This document shows, in pieces, positions 24,449-36,384 of a stretch of DNA of 64,000 nt. Every line of letters starts with the position of its first letter. Position 1 is the first letter of the stretch. The notes beneath the pieces were generated by a model. The model had not been told where the DNA came from, made no database searches, and was given only the letters and a program-made list of their open reading frames with translations. This stretch comes from Thelonectria olida (Eukaryota; Ascomycota; Sordariomycetes; Hypocreales; Nectriaceae). Position numbers and translations under genes: made by a program. The stretch is taken from contig JAGPYM010000003.1 of assembly GCA_020736575.1 (NCBI GenBank), forward strand, positions 2,604,001-2,668,000, written 5' to 3'.

Positions 24449-27400
24449 GTTGGCGATGTGTCGATAAGACTTCTAGTGAGAAGCTCTCTCTCCTGCAAAG
24501 GAAGTGGAGGGGGAGGAAGAAGGGTTTCAAGATGAATGAAGAGAAGAGGATGTGGATGCTGATCTGGGGTTTCGGTTGAAAATCCTGGGGATGAGCGACC
24601 TATTTGAAGTAAATGGGGTCTGGGGGAGAAAGCCCAAGGATCGGAGGATAAGGACGAGACAAGCAACAAGACGAGAGAGACAAGCTCAAGGCTATTCCCC
24701 AGATGATTTCGGCAAGGTCTGACAACCTAGGCCGGGGTGGCTGTAGCATTGCTGCATTGTCTGAGTGTATTTCTGTTTTGATACTCCACCAAGAGTTGGA
24801 GTCGAGGCTTGTCTTGTCCCCATGTCGTGTCGGTGTCGGGGTGTCTCACACAGGATGCCCACGCCCACACCCTCTCTCTCAATTCTCATCATCATCTCTC
24901 TCTCTCTCCGCGACCTTTCTCCCAGCCCATGTTGAAGCCTGAACCCCCTGCTCATCTCCACACACACCTACCCACAGACATTGCGGCCAAAAAGACGCCG
25001 GTCTTCTCCACCAAAGAAAGACCCAATCGCGGAGAGGCCAAACGGCAAATGGAGTTGCTGTGTTCGGGGTAACGCGAAGAGAGGGGAAAACCACAGGCCA
25101 AAGAGGGAGAGTATCGCCCCAAGGATTGCCAAGCCGTCGTGGCGGCCGTGGTTGCTGGCTTGGGATGCAGTATGCAGCATCCTTGTCTTGCTGGCGCCGG
25201 CGAGAAGGTACCCATCTCGCCAAGATCATCGCCTAGTTCAGACCTCGCCGCAACTTTCGGTCCTGCAAGGGTTACTGTGACCCTCCAACCCTCGAGGGCT
25301 CGTACTTTTGGTGAGCACTGAGCGGTGGCGTCGCCTTGTTTCATTGGCATCCCTCCAGCAGCTCTCTCGTAACAAAGGCTCAATATTACGAATACTGCAC
25401 CTGCACTTCATACAGGGCTGCTTCGCGCCAAATTAGGTCCGTGGTTTAGGGTTACTTCTGCCGTGTCCGCTCCCGCAACAGCTTTCGGAGGCGACGATCC
25501 GTTTTCCCTCCAGGCTAAAGGACAGCGGCAGAGTCCCCATTCCCTAGGCCTCAGTAGGAAAGATGTCAATAAAATTCCGGCATTCATTGTCCAGATGGAA
25601 AATTTGATCTCTTACTGCGGCTGATGGGGCTGGCGATGCGGTCATCCCTGGTGTCGCATTGCGATGCGATACAACGCAACTGCTGCAATGCAGTCTTCGT
25701 CACAATACACACGAATCCATAAAGACGTTGCTGGTACGGCCTTGCTAGGAGGCTGATGCTCATGCATGTCGAATCCCATCAAGGCGACGGGAGAGCGGAA
25801 AGAAAATGCGCCCTCATGGTATCATGTTGCGACCGAGGGCTGAAAGGATGGGCTCATGTCATCGCCAGCGCAGACGCCTTCTGGTACGAGCCAGAGGCTA
25901 ATACTGACTGCAATTCACCTTTTGGCTGGCCCCCATGTCTGTAATCACCGCCGTTCATGGCCCCCGTTCGTTCAATGCATGCGATGCCGCCCTTCCCGAG
26001 CTAGCTCGTGGCATCTCGCGTGTCTCGCACATGAGGGAGGGCTCCAAGCATGTGGTTCGACAACCCTTGCTGATACGATGTTTTTACCAAGACTTACACG
26101 CGGAATCTGAATCTCAACAATCTGTCTTTGTCTCCTCAAGCGAGGGAGAAAAAAAAAAAGCTTGGGCCGTTGAGATCTTGGCATCTCGGCGATTCAGACG
26201 ACCCCGGATTTGACAGTGATCATCGTCATCATCAACGTCTTCAACTTCGGGCTCGTTGTCGGAAACCGATCATGGTTCGCGGCGCATCAACGGGATCGGT
26301 TATTCCATCATGATAGCCGCAAGCGCGCACCGGTCCAACGGAAGCCGTCTCTTTTGGATCTAGTCGTGGGCCGTGCCAGGGCTAGGAGCTTCGAGGATGC
26401 GTCGAAGATCGCCGAGGGCGAGCGCCACCACGAGGGAAACACGCGGCGAGGGCATGATGGAGGGTAGGTGAGGAGGAGGCGTGAATGATGGTTGAAAAGA
26501 AGCATGAGGAATAGGGGGACGCTAAAAAGTTGGAGAGAGGAGAAAGCGCAGGCTAGGAAACTAGTTTGAGAACGAGAAAGAAATGGAATGGTAAGAGTGT
26601 GGTGGTCCTGGTGGAGGACTTGAAAGAGATGTGGTTGGCATTGGGGATCTCACAGCAAATCTGGCTGCATCTCTTGACCCCAGCTTTTCGGCGGGGTGGC
26701 ATTGGCAGGGTCAGCGTGGGCCACTCCTGCCCACTCTTGCCCATGGGGGACGGGACCTTTGCGGGGGAGGGACCACTGAGGAGCCCCCCGCTGAACCCAC
26801 TACGGTTTCTCTCGTCGGGGCTCTTTTAGTGGGCAAGGCGAGAAAGTGCCCTGTGAGTCCTGTGACTCTCCGTCGAGGTCCGGGCTGAGCCCAGCGCCCC
26901 AGCGCCCCAATGACCCCATCATCCTTGGTCAGCCCCGCACGAGCCAGAAACAGTCCCGGTGGGCCAATGGGATTGCAGGAAAACCTTGTAATCAGCGCCT
27001 CAGCAGGCCTCAGGGGCGCTGGTGGCCAACCAGTCACAGCAACCAACATCAGATGTCGTGAATGCAATAATGCTCCCACCTCTGCCCACAGCCTCGAGAA
27101 TCTGGGGGAATAGGGTCACGGCCTGTCCCCGACTCCCCAGAAATCTCTCTTCCCCAGAGAGGTCCACTCCGAGAACGCCAGATTGGCAGATTTCTGGGGA
27201 GAGTAGATGAGATGGAGTTTTGTAGATGCCGTGAGTGGCGTGGTGATTTGCGAATGCCGTCTGAAGAAGGAAATCCTCACATGAAAACGCGGTATGTCCT
27301 CCAACTTGTGTCCGAGATGCCTCTAAGCTTTCCCTCGATTACCCCCCAGCGGGGGACTTAACGATAGCAGGCTCACTAATGATGCCCCCAATGCCAACCC

Positions 27401-29288
27401 CCAATCCTTCATTCTGCGGCAGGATTGCGTGCCTCACCAAAGCGAATACGTGTGGAAGGTACTCGTCATTTCGCCCATCCCCTCATAGCCTCGGAGGTAC
27501 CTTCCGTCCTGGTCAAACTCGAGCGGGGGTGGGTTATCTCAGGCAAGTTTACGAAGAGACAGACACATTATCAGCACCTTGAGAACTTGTCACATATTTT
27601 CTCTCCACCTCCTCCTGCAACTCCTCCACTTATTACGCAGTCACTTCTCCGTGGGCGCCTGCCTACCAATTGCCTATCCGTTAAGAATTGCCGTCACTGC
27701 GTCAATAAGGTGATGAGATAAGGTTAATTTTCTCCACCGCTCCAACTCCACCGCCATTTTATTCGTATTTTGTTCCTCCATGTCAATTGTTTCTCTCCAC
27801 CGACTTTCCCACGTCCATCTCCTTGACCTCAGGCGCCCTCGCGCATATCAGCTCTTGAGCCGTCATTCAATGCTTAGCAGCCAATGCGAATGAAAGGGAG
27901 AGGGAATTGTCAGCGGAGGTGCCCAATCTAGCCATCTGACCCATCTCGCAGTCGGCTCTTCTCCTTCCCCATCTCCACTACTCCGCACATGTCCTCTTTT
28001 ACCCCAGCAGACCATGTATGTTTCTTGGCCTTCTGGGTCCATGGGGCCCCGGTTCGCTTGTTGGCTCGACATGGTGCTTGGCATTACCAACAACTCTGGT
28101 TGAGACTTCGTCAGCCCCGGTTCCCTGACTCTTGACTGGCGGATGGCTTTATCATCCTGACTCTTTGCTGCATTTTGCCCAATTCTGTCCGCATTCAAGG
28201 CGTGGCCTCAGCGGTCAACATCATTATACCCCTGCTGGCACGTTTCACTCCCCCTCAACGTGCCGTTTGTGCCCCCCTCCATCATCTTCATCCCTCTGGC
28301 GCGCGCAATTCTACCACATGCCTCGCCTCCTCTCCCCCCTCCTCCTCTTCCTCCCCTCGTGTCAATTTTTTTCTTTAGTCCCTCTGAGTCACGGGCGTGC
28401 TTCCTTCGGTTGTTCTAGGGTGCTTCCTTGGAGAATCCTCGTTCATTGTCTGGCTGTCGGCCAGAGGGATGGCGCCGCCACAATACCACAACGGGCATTT
28501 TGCATCCAATGCGACGCACCTCGAGGCAACAACGTGGCCGATGCAGAGCAATAGCTTATACAGCCAGATAAAGCTGCGATACCGTGCCATCCTTCTTTAA
28601 TTCCGCTGCGGGATGCCATTCTTGCTTCTGCCAGAGTTTGCATGCGCCCGCATTCCCTTTCTTTCTTCCACATGCGGACAGACTGTGGATAGCAGCTCAT
28701 TTTTCTTGCTTTTCCTGGGTTTGCGTGGCCCAATGTCGAACCATTTTCCACACCCTGGCTTCTCTCATGTGACGCGGCGGACCTCCGGTATCCAGCCTGC
28801 CTCCGACGACGGGCTTCCCCTACAAATCTCTTGTCTTGGGGGAATCTAGATTGCGGGGGAGATCCACTGGCCGCTATGGGGTATTTTCTTTGCTATTACT
28901 TCATGGTATGGGCTGATGGTTGTTGCCTAGGTTGTTCTCCCTTGTCTTGGCTGCCCTAGTTGTGACGACGGCTTAGTTTCCACACCTCCTCACCCTTCCC
29001 TCCTCTTTCCCCTCCTCTCCAGCCTCTCCTCAGTCAACCCTTAGCATCCCTCCCCCCAAAGCTGTAGTCTACGCTAGTGATATCCCTTGAGATAAGCACG
29101 GTTTTCAGCTAGGAGATTGGTTTCCATGGTTTCATTTCTCTGAACTGGAGGGTACGCCGCCTCACTTAGAGTGAGGGGATATGACCCCAAGCATCAGACT
29201 TGACTCCGAGGCTTGATCCCTTGGAATGCTGGCTACGTCGAACCTAGGTTATGTTCGGCTGTTCCATCGTCTCCTCCCCAACAGAGGT
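24449..29288. other. Gene-free stretch upstream of the transporter
   Basis: This is almost 5 kb with no gene I can support. CT/GA-rich tracts (24480-24700, 24890-24910, 28960-29040) suggest promoter or leader DNA at the transporter end. Open frames are short, overlap on both strands and have no domain. A plus-strand patch at about 26180-26470 is rich in Asp, His, Arg and Glu codons, but no start or splice structure makes it a gene. Confidence 0.5.
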
Positions 29289-30007
29289 TCAAAAGAACGG
29301 AAACATGGAGATTTCCCCGCTCGTTTTGCCCTCGATTCCTATGTGAAGCCATACCGCGCCTCCCTTCCAAGCGCCGCTCTCGTGAACTAACAACTCATAG
29401 CCGGTTAAGTCAGTTGCCTCTCCCAGCGGCACGTCAAAACCCGCCATACCGCGAACCGTGCCCAAACCTGGATGGATGCTCATCTTGGCCTTGGCTAGAT
29501 TCTCGAGATGCTCCTCTTACCCCCCAGACTGCTCCCCCGCGCATTCCGAAGCACATCCAGCGCCAAGCGGGATATCTGAAAAAGCCACATGGCCTGATGC
29601 AAACACGGTCACGGCGACTACGTGCTTCACACCCTCTTGCTGCAGATGCACGACCGCCTCGGTCAGATCCCGCCTCGTGGCAAAATGCGCCTCCAGGGAC
29701 CAATAAGACGAGTAGGTTCCTCATGTCGCTCGCAACGCGTGGTTTGATCCCCCAGGACGAGAGCATCAGATTCTGGCCCCCCGCCACCTATGGGCAGTGA
29801 CGATGCGATATGTGTCATTTGATAAACATGGACAGCAAAACTAATGCCTCTCGGGGCGTTGCGGTGAGGCCGGACATGTTGCCAGCCAGGTTCTCGAATG
29901 CACTTCAGTGAGGCTAGATGTCGTTGCGCCAAGAGATTTTGAAATTTGTGTGCCGTGTCTGGACCGAGGCAATGGTCAAAGAATGTCTGGGATGTTGCCG
30001 AAATCAT
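29289..30007 (-). pseudogene. Possible decayed coding frame, family unknown
   Basis: On the minus strand a frame open from about 29720 to 29289 reads like protein for 144 codons, interrupted only by one TAA at 29519-29517. It includes EGVKHVVAVTVFASGHVAF upstream of the stop, and MSIHPGLGTVRGMAGFD and LTGYELLVHESGAW downstream. Upstream, a different frame (30007-29663) is open for 114 codons. One frameshift and one stop would join these into about 250 codons. GTAAGA overlaps the TAA, but no acceptor restores the frame. I do not recognise the family. The opposite strand also has a 195-codon frame, rich in Pro, Arg and Ser, which I read as its shadow. Confidence 0.3.
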
Positions 30008-30596
30008 GCCGCCCCTTGAGAAATGTTGGGAAACGACTCTATCTTGTCTTTGGTCATGGTGGTTGATGGCGTTGGGCGGTCTTTGTTGTTGATTCAGGTC
30101 TGCGGGCTGGGGCCTGTCGTTGAACAGTGTTGTACCGTCTTAAGGGCAAAGTTGTCCGCTTCCCTGCAGGTAATTAACAGTCTGACCTTTCTGGGACATA
30201 ACGGTAAGGACTGCATTGATTTCTGCCATGTTGCATCGCATGAGCCGAGTCTGAACGGATATTGGACTATCAACAAGGGTTAGCAGAGTCGACCAAGAGC
30301 AAGATTGCACTCGATGCCCCGTTCACTGCTCACTCGTTCACTTAGTCTTGTTTCCACGGCTAACTATAATCTTTGGCAGAAATCAACGTCTTCGACATAT
30401 CGTTGTCGATGTTGGTAAACACCATGTCTTCGCCCTCACATGTCTTCCTTCCTTCCCACGGATTGGTCCACCTTCGGCGTTTACGGACTTTATCCCCTCC
30501 AACCTCTCTCCGCACCGCTGCCGATTTGACATCATACATCGCACCACGATTGCGGCGCCGACTTTCCACATTCCCCGTTTGATTGTCCAGTGAGCA

Positions 30597-32109
30597 ATGA
30601 GCTTCCATTTTGTCAACAATGCTGCAGCCGATACCCCGGGTGCTCGGCGGGCTATACGTCGCCATGTGATGAAGGGCAAGAACCTGGGTAGGAAGATAGA
30701 GGGCCGAGGGCGGAAGCATGCGCCTCGTCGAAACGAAACCCATGGCGTTGCGAAACCTCTGCTGGACAAGACAAAGAGTGTTGAGGATGTCGAAGATGTT
30801 GTTGAATATCCAGAAAATGGCCACCTTCTCTTCCCAGAGATTACCGAAGATCCTCTGCAATCTAACGTCTTCAACGGCCACGAGTTTGAGTATTTCTCTT
30901 TCCCCGTCCAGTTCAATCCAAAGATGAGGTACCTGGTATACCAGTGTAAGTTAGGTACGCAGGTTTCGTGCCTTGTCACTGGCTGACATGACAGACCATA
31001 CCGCCATCTTTGAAGCCCTCTATCCTTACCCGTTCTGTCGTCCCTCAACAGGGGCGAGTCCTCCTTGGTTGGAGTACATGGTCAATGATCAAGCATGTAA
31101 GTGCCCATGGTCTAGGTTCTCACAGTTACTGTCTAACCACTGCCATCCAGTCCTGCATGCCCTTCTTGGGATGGCTTCAACATATCACTACCTCTTCAAC
31201 AAACCCGGCAGCGAGACCATCGAAGCAAGACAGCACTTCTCTCAAGCCTTCCGTCTTGTGCACAGCGATCTCTCCAAGCCATCCATCCCTGCCGACTCGA
31301 CCCTGGCCGTCATCATCACTCTCGCCATCCACGGCGGCCTCATGCGAGACACCCACCAAAGCAGAGTCCATCTCGAAGGCATCGAAGGCACGCTCGCTCT
31401 TCGACCCGGAGGACTGTCTTCACTCCGAGAAACGAACCCCTATCTCTTGCACAAGATCTGTCGTGCTGACATCGAGCATGCTCTCCAGGTAGGTCAACCG
31501 ACTCGGTTCGGGCTCCTAAGCGTCGTCAAGAACAATTTGCTCGGCAAGTCCACGCAACACCTGCCACACCCCCTGAACCAGATGTCCATGCCTCTACGTG
31601 CAATCACAACAGAAATCATGGCCTTCTGTAAACAGCCCAGCCTTTCCGGTCTGGCCTATCAAGACCTTATCACGTGGATGTGGCAGCGCCTTGTCGACTT
31701 TGCTCCCCTCCGGAGCCAGAGGCCGCAGAACCCTCTCGACGACGTATGGCATCTTAGCGTGCTCGCATTCCTAGCGACGGTGACTTTTGCAACAGACTTC
31801 CTCCGAGCCGCCCGCACTACCCTAGTGAGCGAGATGCTCAGAGACCGTGTTCGTAAGGATCCCTTGTCGGCTCTTGGGAGAGATTACCTGCCACTTCGTT
31901 TCTGGATCGCATTTATTTCTGGGGTACTGCTTCAAGATGCAGAGACATGTCTCGCATCTCAACTCAAGGTATTAGCACGCGAAATGGGCATATTCAGCTG
32001 GGAGGATGCAAAGAGTACACTCGAGACATTTCCATGGGTTGAAATCGTGCATGAAAAACCAGGAAAGAAGCTGTGGGAATCTCAACTGTTGCCTGCAGAC
32101 ATGTTCTGA
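30597..32109 (+). CDS. Fungal transcription-factor-like protein lacking a zinc cluster
   Basis: Three exons, 30597-30945, 30995-31096 and 31151-32109 (introns of 49 and 54 bp), give 469 residues. The N-terminus has the pattern MSFHFVNN..ARRAIRRHVMKGKNLGRK, seen in a large ascomycete group related to the fungal-specific transcription factor domain family; no CX2CX6C zinc cluster is present. The rest is an all-helical regulatory-type domain: YHTAIFEALYPYPFC, then HALLGMASTYHYLF, then LAVIITLAIHGGLMRDTHQSRVHL. Both joins restore continuous helical sequence, which supports the splices. It is probably a nuclear regulator, but without a visible DNA-binding domain it could be a cofactor. It converges on the next gene with 244 bp between stop codons. 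Confidence 0.7.
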
Positions 32110-32353
32110 TAATTCCTTGGCTCATACCTCATGCCACTCCTTACGTTGTCTTTCTGTCTGCGCTAATACTGCCGCCAAATGCCTTGGACGTGTTGAAAAA
32201 GTCTTGTTAATTACACTATCCTAACTACTGATACAATGCTTCGCTCCAAGTCCCTCACAGCCCTTCTTGCTTGCAAGTACCTTGAGCCAGTTCCCAGACC
32301 TTTAAAACTCAGCTACGGCCCGCCAGTTTTCTCATTCAACAGAGAAGGAATGC

Positions 32354-33943
32354 TCATCCTGGCGAGAGGGAAGGATCAGGACCTGGAACAGCACTGGGCG
32401 CGTCTCTGATGCCATCACTGTAATCAGGGTCGGAAATGGAACTCAATCTGGCTGAAGAACCTGCAGAGGCAGGCGACATAAAAAGACTAATCCCGCGGAT
32501 TGTGTCATCGACTTCGACTCCGGTGAGAGTGCCAGCATTGGTTTCGTTGGATCCCTCATTCTGGGATTCGATGGACTCCTCATACCGGGATTCGTCAGAT
32601 GCTTCAATGCTTGGTCGGATCTGGTTTTGCTCCATTTGATCGATCCTGCGATGGGCATCGGTGACTCTGTTGCAGAAATGAAGAAACATTTTATAGTCGA
32701 CAAGCGGTTGTGAACGGGGACTTGGCAAGGCTTCTTCTGGTTCGTCATGCTGGAAATCTTGCACGGGCTCGTCCGGCGGTTCCTTGCGGGCTTTGGCAAA
32801 CAGGCGCAGTTGGTGTATCCACGCGCGCTTTTTGAATTGGCAGAGTTGTTGCAAGTCGAGAGGCTCTGCCGCCAGCGTCTTTGACTGGCAACATGTCTTA
32901 TTGGCGAAAGCGACAGACGTCCACTTTGGGACCCCGATGGTGCCACTGTACGTGTCAATGGCTGTTTCGATATTCCAGAGATCGCGGAGGGTTACCGAGT
33001 AGATGTCAAAACCCTCGTAAGTCGTGGGGGCCTTTTGGAGTTGCTTTTGAGTGATGATGATGCTACCGAGATGCTTCAGAAGCGTCGACATGTCGCTCAA
33101 CGCATCGCGGTTTTTCATGGCCGCCAGTCTTGCCTCCATATGCATCGAGTGGACGGGTTTCGGGAGAAGGCCTTCTGCTGTGCCTGAGGCTTCACTGAGA
33201 GCCTTCAGAACGCCTTTTGTTTGGCCCAAGGCTGCTTCGAGTCTCTTCAGTGCCGCGCATTTGCTGGTTGGTGGCATCTTCCACACGCGACGGTCATCAG
33301 TGCGGCAGATGACTGCATACTGGAGGGCCATGGCCAGCCGGTTCCGACTGCTATGCCAAATCGGATGCGTCAATAAAGCGCTGAAGAGACGGGAGAATGG
33401 CAGGGACCAGACGATTGAGCCCGATCCGTTCAGCGTGTCCTCGGTCGCGTGATATCTCAGGTTTCGGAGGGGCGAGAGAATATGGAACGGCGAGCAGTCA
33501 AATAGACGGAGGCACATCCTCCACAGTTTCAGATGGTCGTCGTGCATTATGCCGTCCGTCTCGAATGCCCTTCTCTCGGGAGACGAATCCCACTGGGCCT
33601 GGACGGCATCTTCGTCCGCCTGGGTCCAGCTGTCATCCATTCCGGTCTCTTCAAGACCTAAGATGACAAAGAGATCTCCTCCTGGTATTTTGTACTTCTT
33701 TGGTTTGAAACGTAGGCTTTGACTGCAATTGCCAACATCAACTTTGAGTCCTTTTCTGTTCAGCGCATCGACCCGCTCGTCCTCTGGCGGTTCATCTTCG
33801 CGATGACGCTTCATTCCTCGTGCTACGGCAAGCGCCTCTTCATCTTCTTGGTACAGAGTATCGGGAGGGCTATATTCACTGGGGTTGGAGTCGGGAGTTT
33901 CACCGGTTGAATGCTTGTCGTGCTGATTCTGGGTGTGAGACAT
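32354..33943 (-). CDS. Uncharacterised 529-residue protein
   Basis: This is a single uninterrupted frame starting at an ATG, with no family I recognise. The N-terminal 70 residues are charged and disordered (SEYSPPDTLYQEDEEAL). About residues 80-400 look like a folded, mainly helical domain with conserved-looking aromatic and Leu positions (DDHLKLWRMCLRLFDCSPF, DIYSVTLRDLWNIETAIDTY). The C-terminal 130 residues are acidic and low-complexity, with imperfect repeats (ASDESRYEESIESQNEGSNE). There is no signal peptide or TM segment, so a nuclear or cytosolic place is likely. The length without stops and the start context argue that it is real. Confidence 0.6.
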   Translation of the reverse strand: MSHTQNQHDKHSTGETPDSNPSEYSPPDTLYQEDEEALAVARGMKRHREDEPPEDERVDALNRKGLKVDVGNCSQSLRFKPKKYKIPGGDLFVILGLEETGMDDSWTQADEDAVQAQWDSSPERRAFETDGIMHDDHLKLWRMCLRLFDCSPFHILSPLRNLRYHATEDTLNGSGSIVWSLPFSRLFSALLTHPIWHSSRNRLAMALQYAVICRTDDRRVWKMPPTSKCAALKRLEAALGQTKGVLKALSEASGTAEGLLPKPVHSMHMEARLAAMKNRDALSDMSTLLKHLGSIIITQKQLQKAPTTYEGFDIYSVTLRDLWNIETAIDTYSGTIGVPKWTSVAFANKTCCQSKTLAAEPLDLQQLCQFKKRAWIHQLRLFAKARKEPPDEPVQDFQHDEPEEALPSPRSQPLVDYKMFLHFCNRVTDAHRRIDQMEQNQIRPSIEASDESRYEESIESQNEGSNETNAGTLTGVEVDDTIRGISLFMSPASAGSSARLSSISDPDYSDGIRDAPSAVPGPDPSLSPG

Positions 33944-34254
33944 GATGGAGATGCTTGTAAACCTGATAGTACTGTATGTCTGATGTGGTGTCCGAACTGT
34001 GAAGAGATCGAGATGGGCACTTTTTCTTTCGTTCGACTTGTATCAAATAACAAAGTAAACCGATGGCCGTTTGCACTTGCCCAAAGCACCTAGATAGACA
34101 ACGACAGTTCGAGTTGAAGCCGGTTACAGGGTAGTCTCGACTCCCAACCTTGGTTCAGTCACCGTGGTTTGGCAGTGTAGCACGAACGGGAGGCATTTGT
34201 TTGGACCTTCTATATTTCCTTGACTGTCTAGAATTCCGTCATTGGCTGAAGATG
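33944..34254. other. Short spacer between two minus-strand genes
   Basis: About 310 bp hold the 5' side of the 529-residue protein gene and the 3' side of the NmrA-like gene. I see nothing else in it. Confidence 0.6.
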
Positions 34255-35172
34255 TCACGAGCTGCGGACTGCCTCCAGAGCTGCCTTGACTACTTCGTCC
34301 AGAGTCTTCTGCGGGAGTCCAAGCACCTCGTTCATCACCTCGCCTTCCTTCTCGACGTGGCCTCCATAGGTTCCTGCTACAAAGCCCGTCTCGATCAAGC
34401 TGTACACAGCATAAGGATCTCCCGCCTCGACGGCAGCCTGCTTCTCCTTGATAAACTCAGCCGTGTTGATCTTCTCGGTTGCAAACTTTTCTCCGCTAAT
34501 ACGCTCAATGGCTTCCAGAAGCATCTTCTGAGTAATAGCGAAGTCGCTCAGGTAAACGATGCGGTTCTTCGTCTCCTCCCATTTCTTGGTCAGGGCGTTG
34601 ACCAAGGCCATGGCAGTGTTCTCCTCGGTCGTGGTGCTCATCCAGCCCTCGCCGTCGTCCCAGAAGACAAACCTCTTTTCCTTGATGTGCATACCGAGGA
34701 AATCGTGCAGCGCACTCCACTTGAGCCACATGCCGCACGCGATGGTCATCCACTCAAGGCCGGTCGATTCCTTGGACCGGAGATAGTCCTGGACCTGTCC
34801 CTTCTCGCGAAAGACGGAGTTGAGAGCGCGCGCCTCGGGCCTGTTGTTGTTGAGGCCATACTCGGATGGGAGATATCGCTTGACCTTTGCGGCAACAGCA
34901 GCGTCGACGAAACGAAGCTGGGCGCTGACGGCGAGGCTTGTCATGCAGTTGACGACGGCGTCTTGGCCCCCGAAGGCGGTGATGAGCGCATCAAGAGGAT
35001 AGGAATCATCAATGGTGACGACTTTGACGTTTTCGGGGAGCTTAGACTTGGACGAGGCGCGCTGTAGAGCCGTGACGGTAAAGGATGGCTCGTTGAGCAA
35101 TGCCTTGAGAACAACGGAGCCAATGGAGCCAGCTGCTCCGACGATGAGGATGTTTTTGAACGGGGAGGCCAT
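34255..35172 (-). CDS. NmrA-like / isoflavone-reductase-like NAD(P)-binding protein
   Basis: This is a single-exon protein of 305 residues, an atypical short-chain dehydrogenase of the NmrA/PCBER group. The Rossmann nucleotide-binding motif is at the start (ILIVGAAGSIGSVVLKALL, about residues 8-26), followed by the second strand end TALQRASSKSKLP, whose Arg suits NADPH. The region KRYLPSEYGLNNN (about 98-110) is the family's conserved substrate-side loop. The C-terminal part (YSLIETGFVAGTYGGH) is typical of fungal members. These proteins reduce small aromatic or polyketide substrates, or act as redox-sensing regulators; the sequence does not tell which. No catalytic YxxxK is expected in this group. 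Confidence 0.85.
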   Translation of the reverse strand: MASPFKNILIVGAAGSIGSVVLKALLNEPSFTVTALQRASSKSKLPENVKVVTIDDSYPLDALITAFGGQDAVVNCMTSLAVSAQLRFVDAAVAAKVKRYLPSEYGLNNNRPEARALNSVFREKGQVQDYLRSKESTGLEWMTIACGMWLKWSALHDFLGMHIKEKRFVFWDDGEGWMSTTTEENTAMALVNALTKKWEETKNRIVYLSDFAITQKMLLEAIERISGEKFATEKINTAEFIKEKQAAVEAGDPYAVYSLIETGFVAGTYGGHVEKEGEVMNEVLGLPQKTLDEVVKAALEAVRSS

Positions 35173-36384
35173 TGTTATGATTGATGGTGTTGTTTGTTGA
35201 ACTGAGGTTTATGATGGTGTAAGTGAATGAGAGCCAACTATGATGGATATCGAGGCCATTTTCCATCTCTTTTCAAAGACATTGCGACTTTAATAGTCCA
35301 GCCCGCTTCCATTTTCTTCATTTCCTTCATCTAAGCAACATGCATCATGGTGGCAAAGACGGAATAGTGAGTGAGCCTCTCTTGCCAAGGTGGATTAGTA
35401 ACTGAACAGTTGTTGCTGGGAATAATAATCACTAATCATTCCCGACAACACGTCAGGCATGGCGACAGTCCCCCACAATAGGACGTTTAGATATCAAATA
35501 AAGACGAAACATGACCGTTGTCAACTACGTACCTTCGTACATGCTTTCAAGCATTCTCAATTATGGGCTTTGCTTTCCTCTCAGCCATATTGACCAAGAG
35601 GGGGGACTCCATTTGGACGTGGCACTCCAACCACCCTCCTCACATCCCCCACCAAACCCTCCCAGCGTAAAGCTGTCGGGTAATAAACGACGACAGAGGG
35701 AAATAGCTCTGAGGGGCATGTACTGCTTTGTAATGGGCATAATCTTTTGGGACCTCGAATACTCTCGACGACAAGGAACAACGTTTTCGCTGCTCGGACC
35801 AACGGGCAATGCCTATCCTCAATTACCAAGAGAAAGGGGCTTCTTCTTGTACCGTTTGACCAGCTTGGGGAAGTAAGTGCTTGTCGTGTTTTTAGAGATA
35901 CGCGAGATGTGCTGGACGGACGATATGAAGTACAGGCCATCATCCATGAGCACATGCTTCTAGGTGGACTCAGGTAGTTTGTCGTCTGAAAGCAAATAAC
36001 AAAACGAAACGAAACAAAACAAAACACTCGGTAATGAATAACAACTTAGTTTGCCCAATAGGCTCTTTGCATCCCTTTGCATGTGTGGCTTTTCGAATTG
36101 GCAGCCAAAACAGCAGATAGGTGGGTAGGCCAATAAGGAAGGAGAAGCCTGCCTGTAATATGTTGAGTATAACTGAACAATGTTTACAACTCTCTGTTTG
36201 CCAACGCGTCGGAGCGAATGCAATTCCATCAGGTTCTTCTTCCATCTTAGGGGCATTGTTTTCTTGGCTCCCTCACTTCTAACTTGGTCCTTCCCACATT
36301 GGAGATACAGCCCTATTTTGTTACCTGCCTCGTCTTGCCGCTCTCTGCCAGGCCCCTCTCTCCGCCTTCATCGACATCTCGGCG
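35173..36384. other. Gene-free stretch
   Basis: About 1.2 kb upstream of the NmrA-like gene and of the doubtful basic ORF. Frames on both strands (35511-35876, 35581-36027, 35970-36256) overlap each other and lack domains. I see no repeat or RNA gene. Confidence 0.5.

Noticed and set aside
29213..29800. 195-codon plus frame
   Set aside because: Starts at a non-ATG codon and is Pro/Arg/Ser-rich; probably a shadow of the minus-strand relic.
31488..31500. Possible extra intron at CAGGTAGGT in the regulator-like gene
   Set aside because: The frame reads through without a stop and keeps helical sequence; no suitable acceptor follows at a normal distance.
34150..35067. 305-codon plus frame
   Set aside because: Antisense shadow of the NmrA-like gene, whose motifs are clear on the minus strand.
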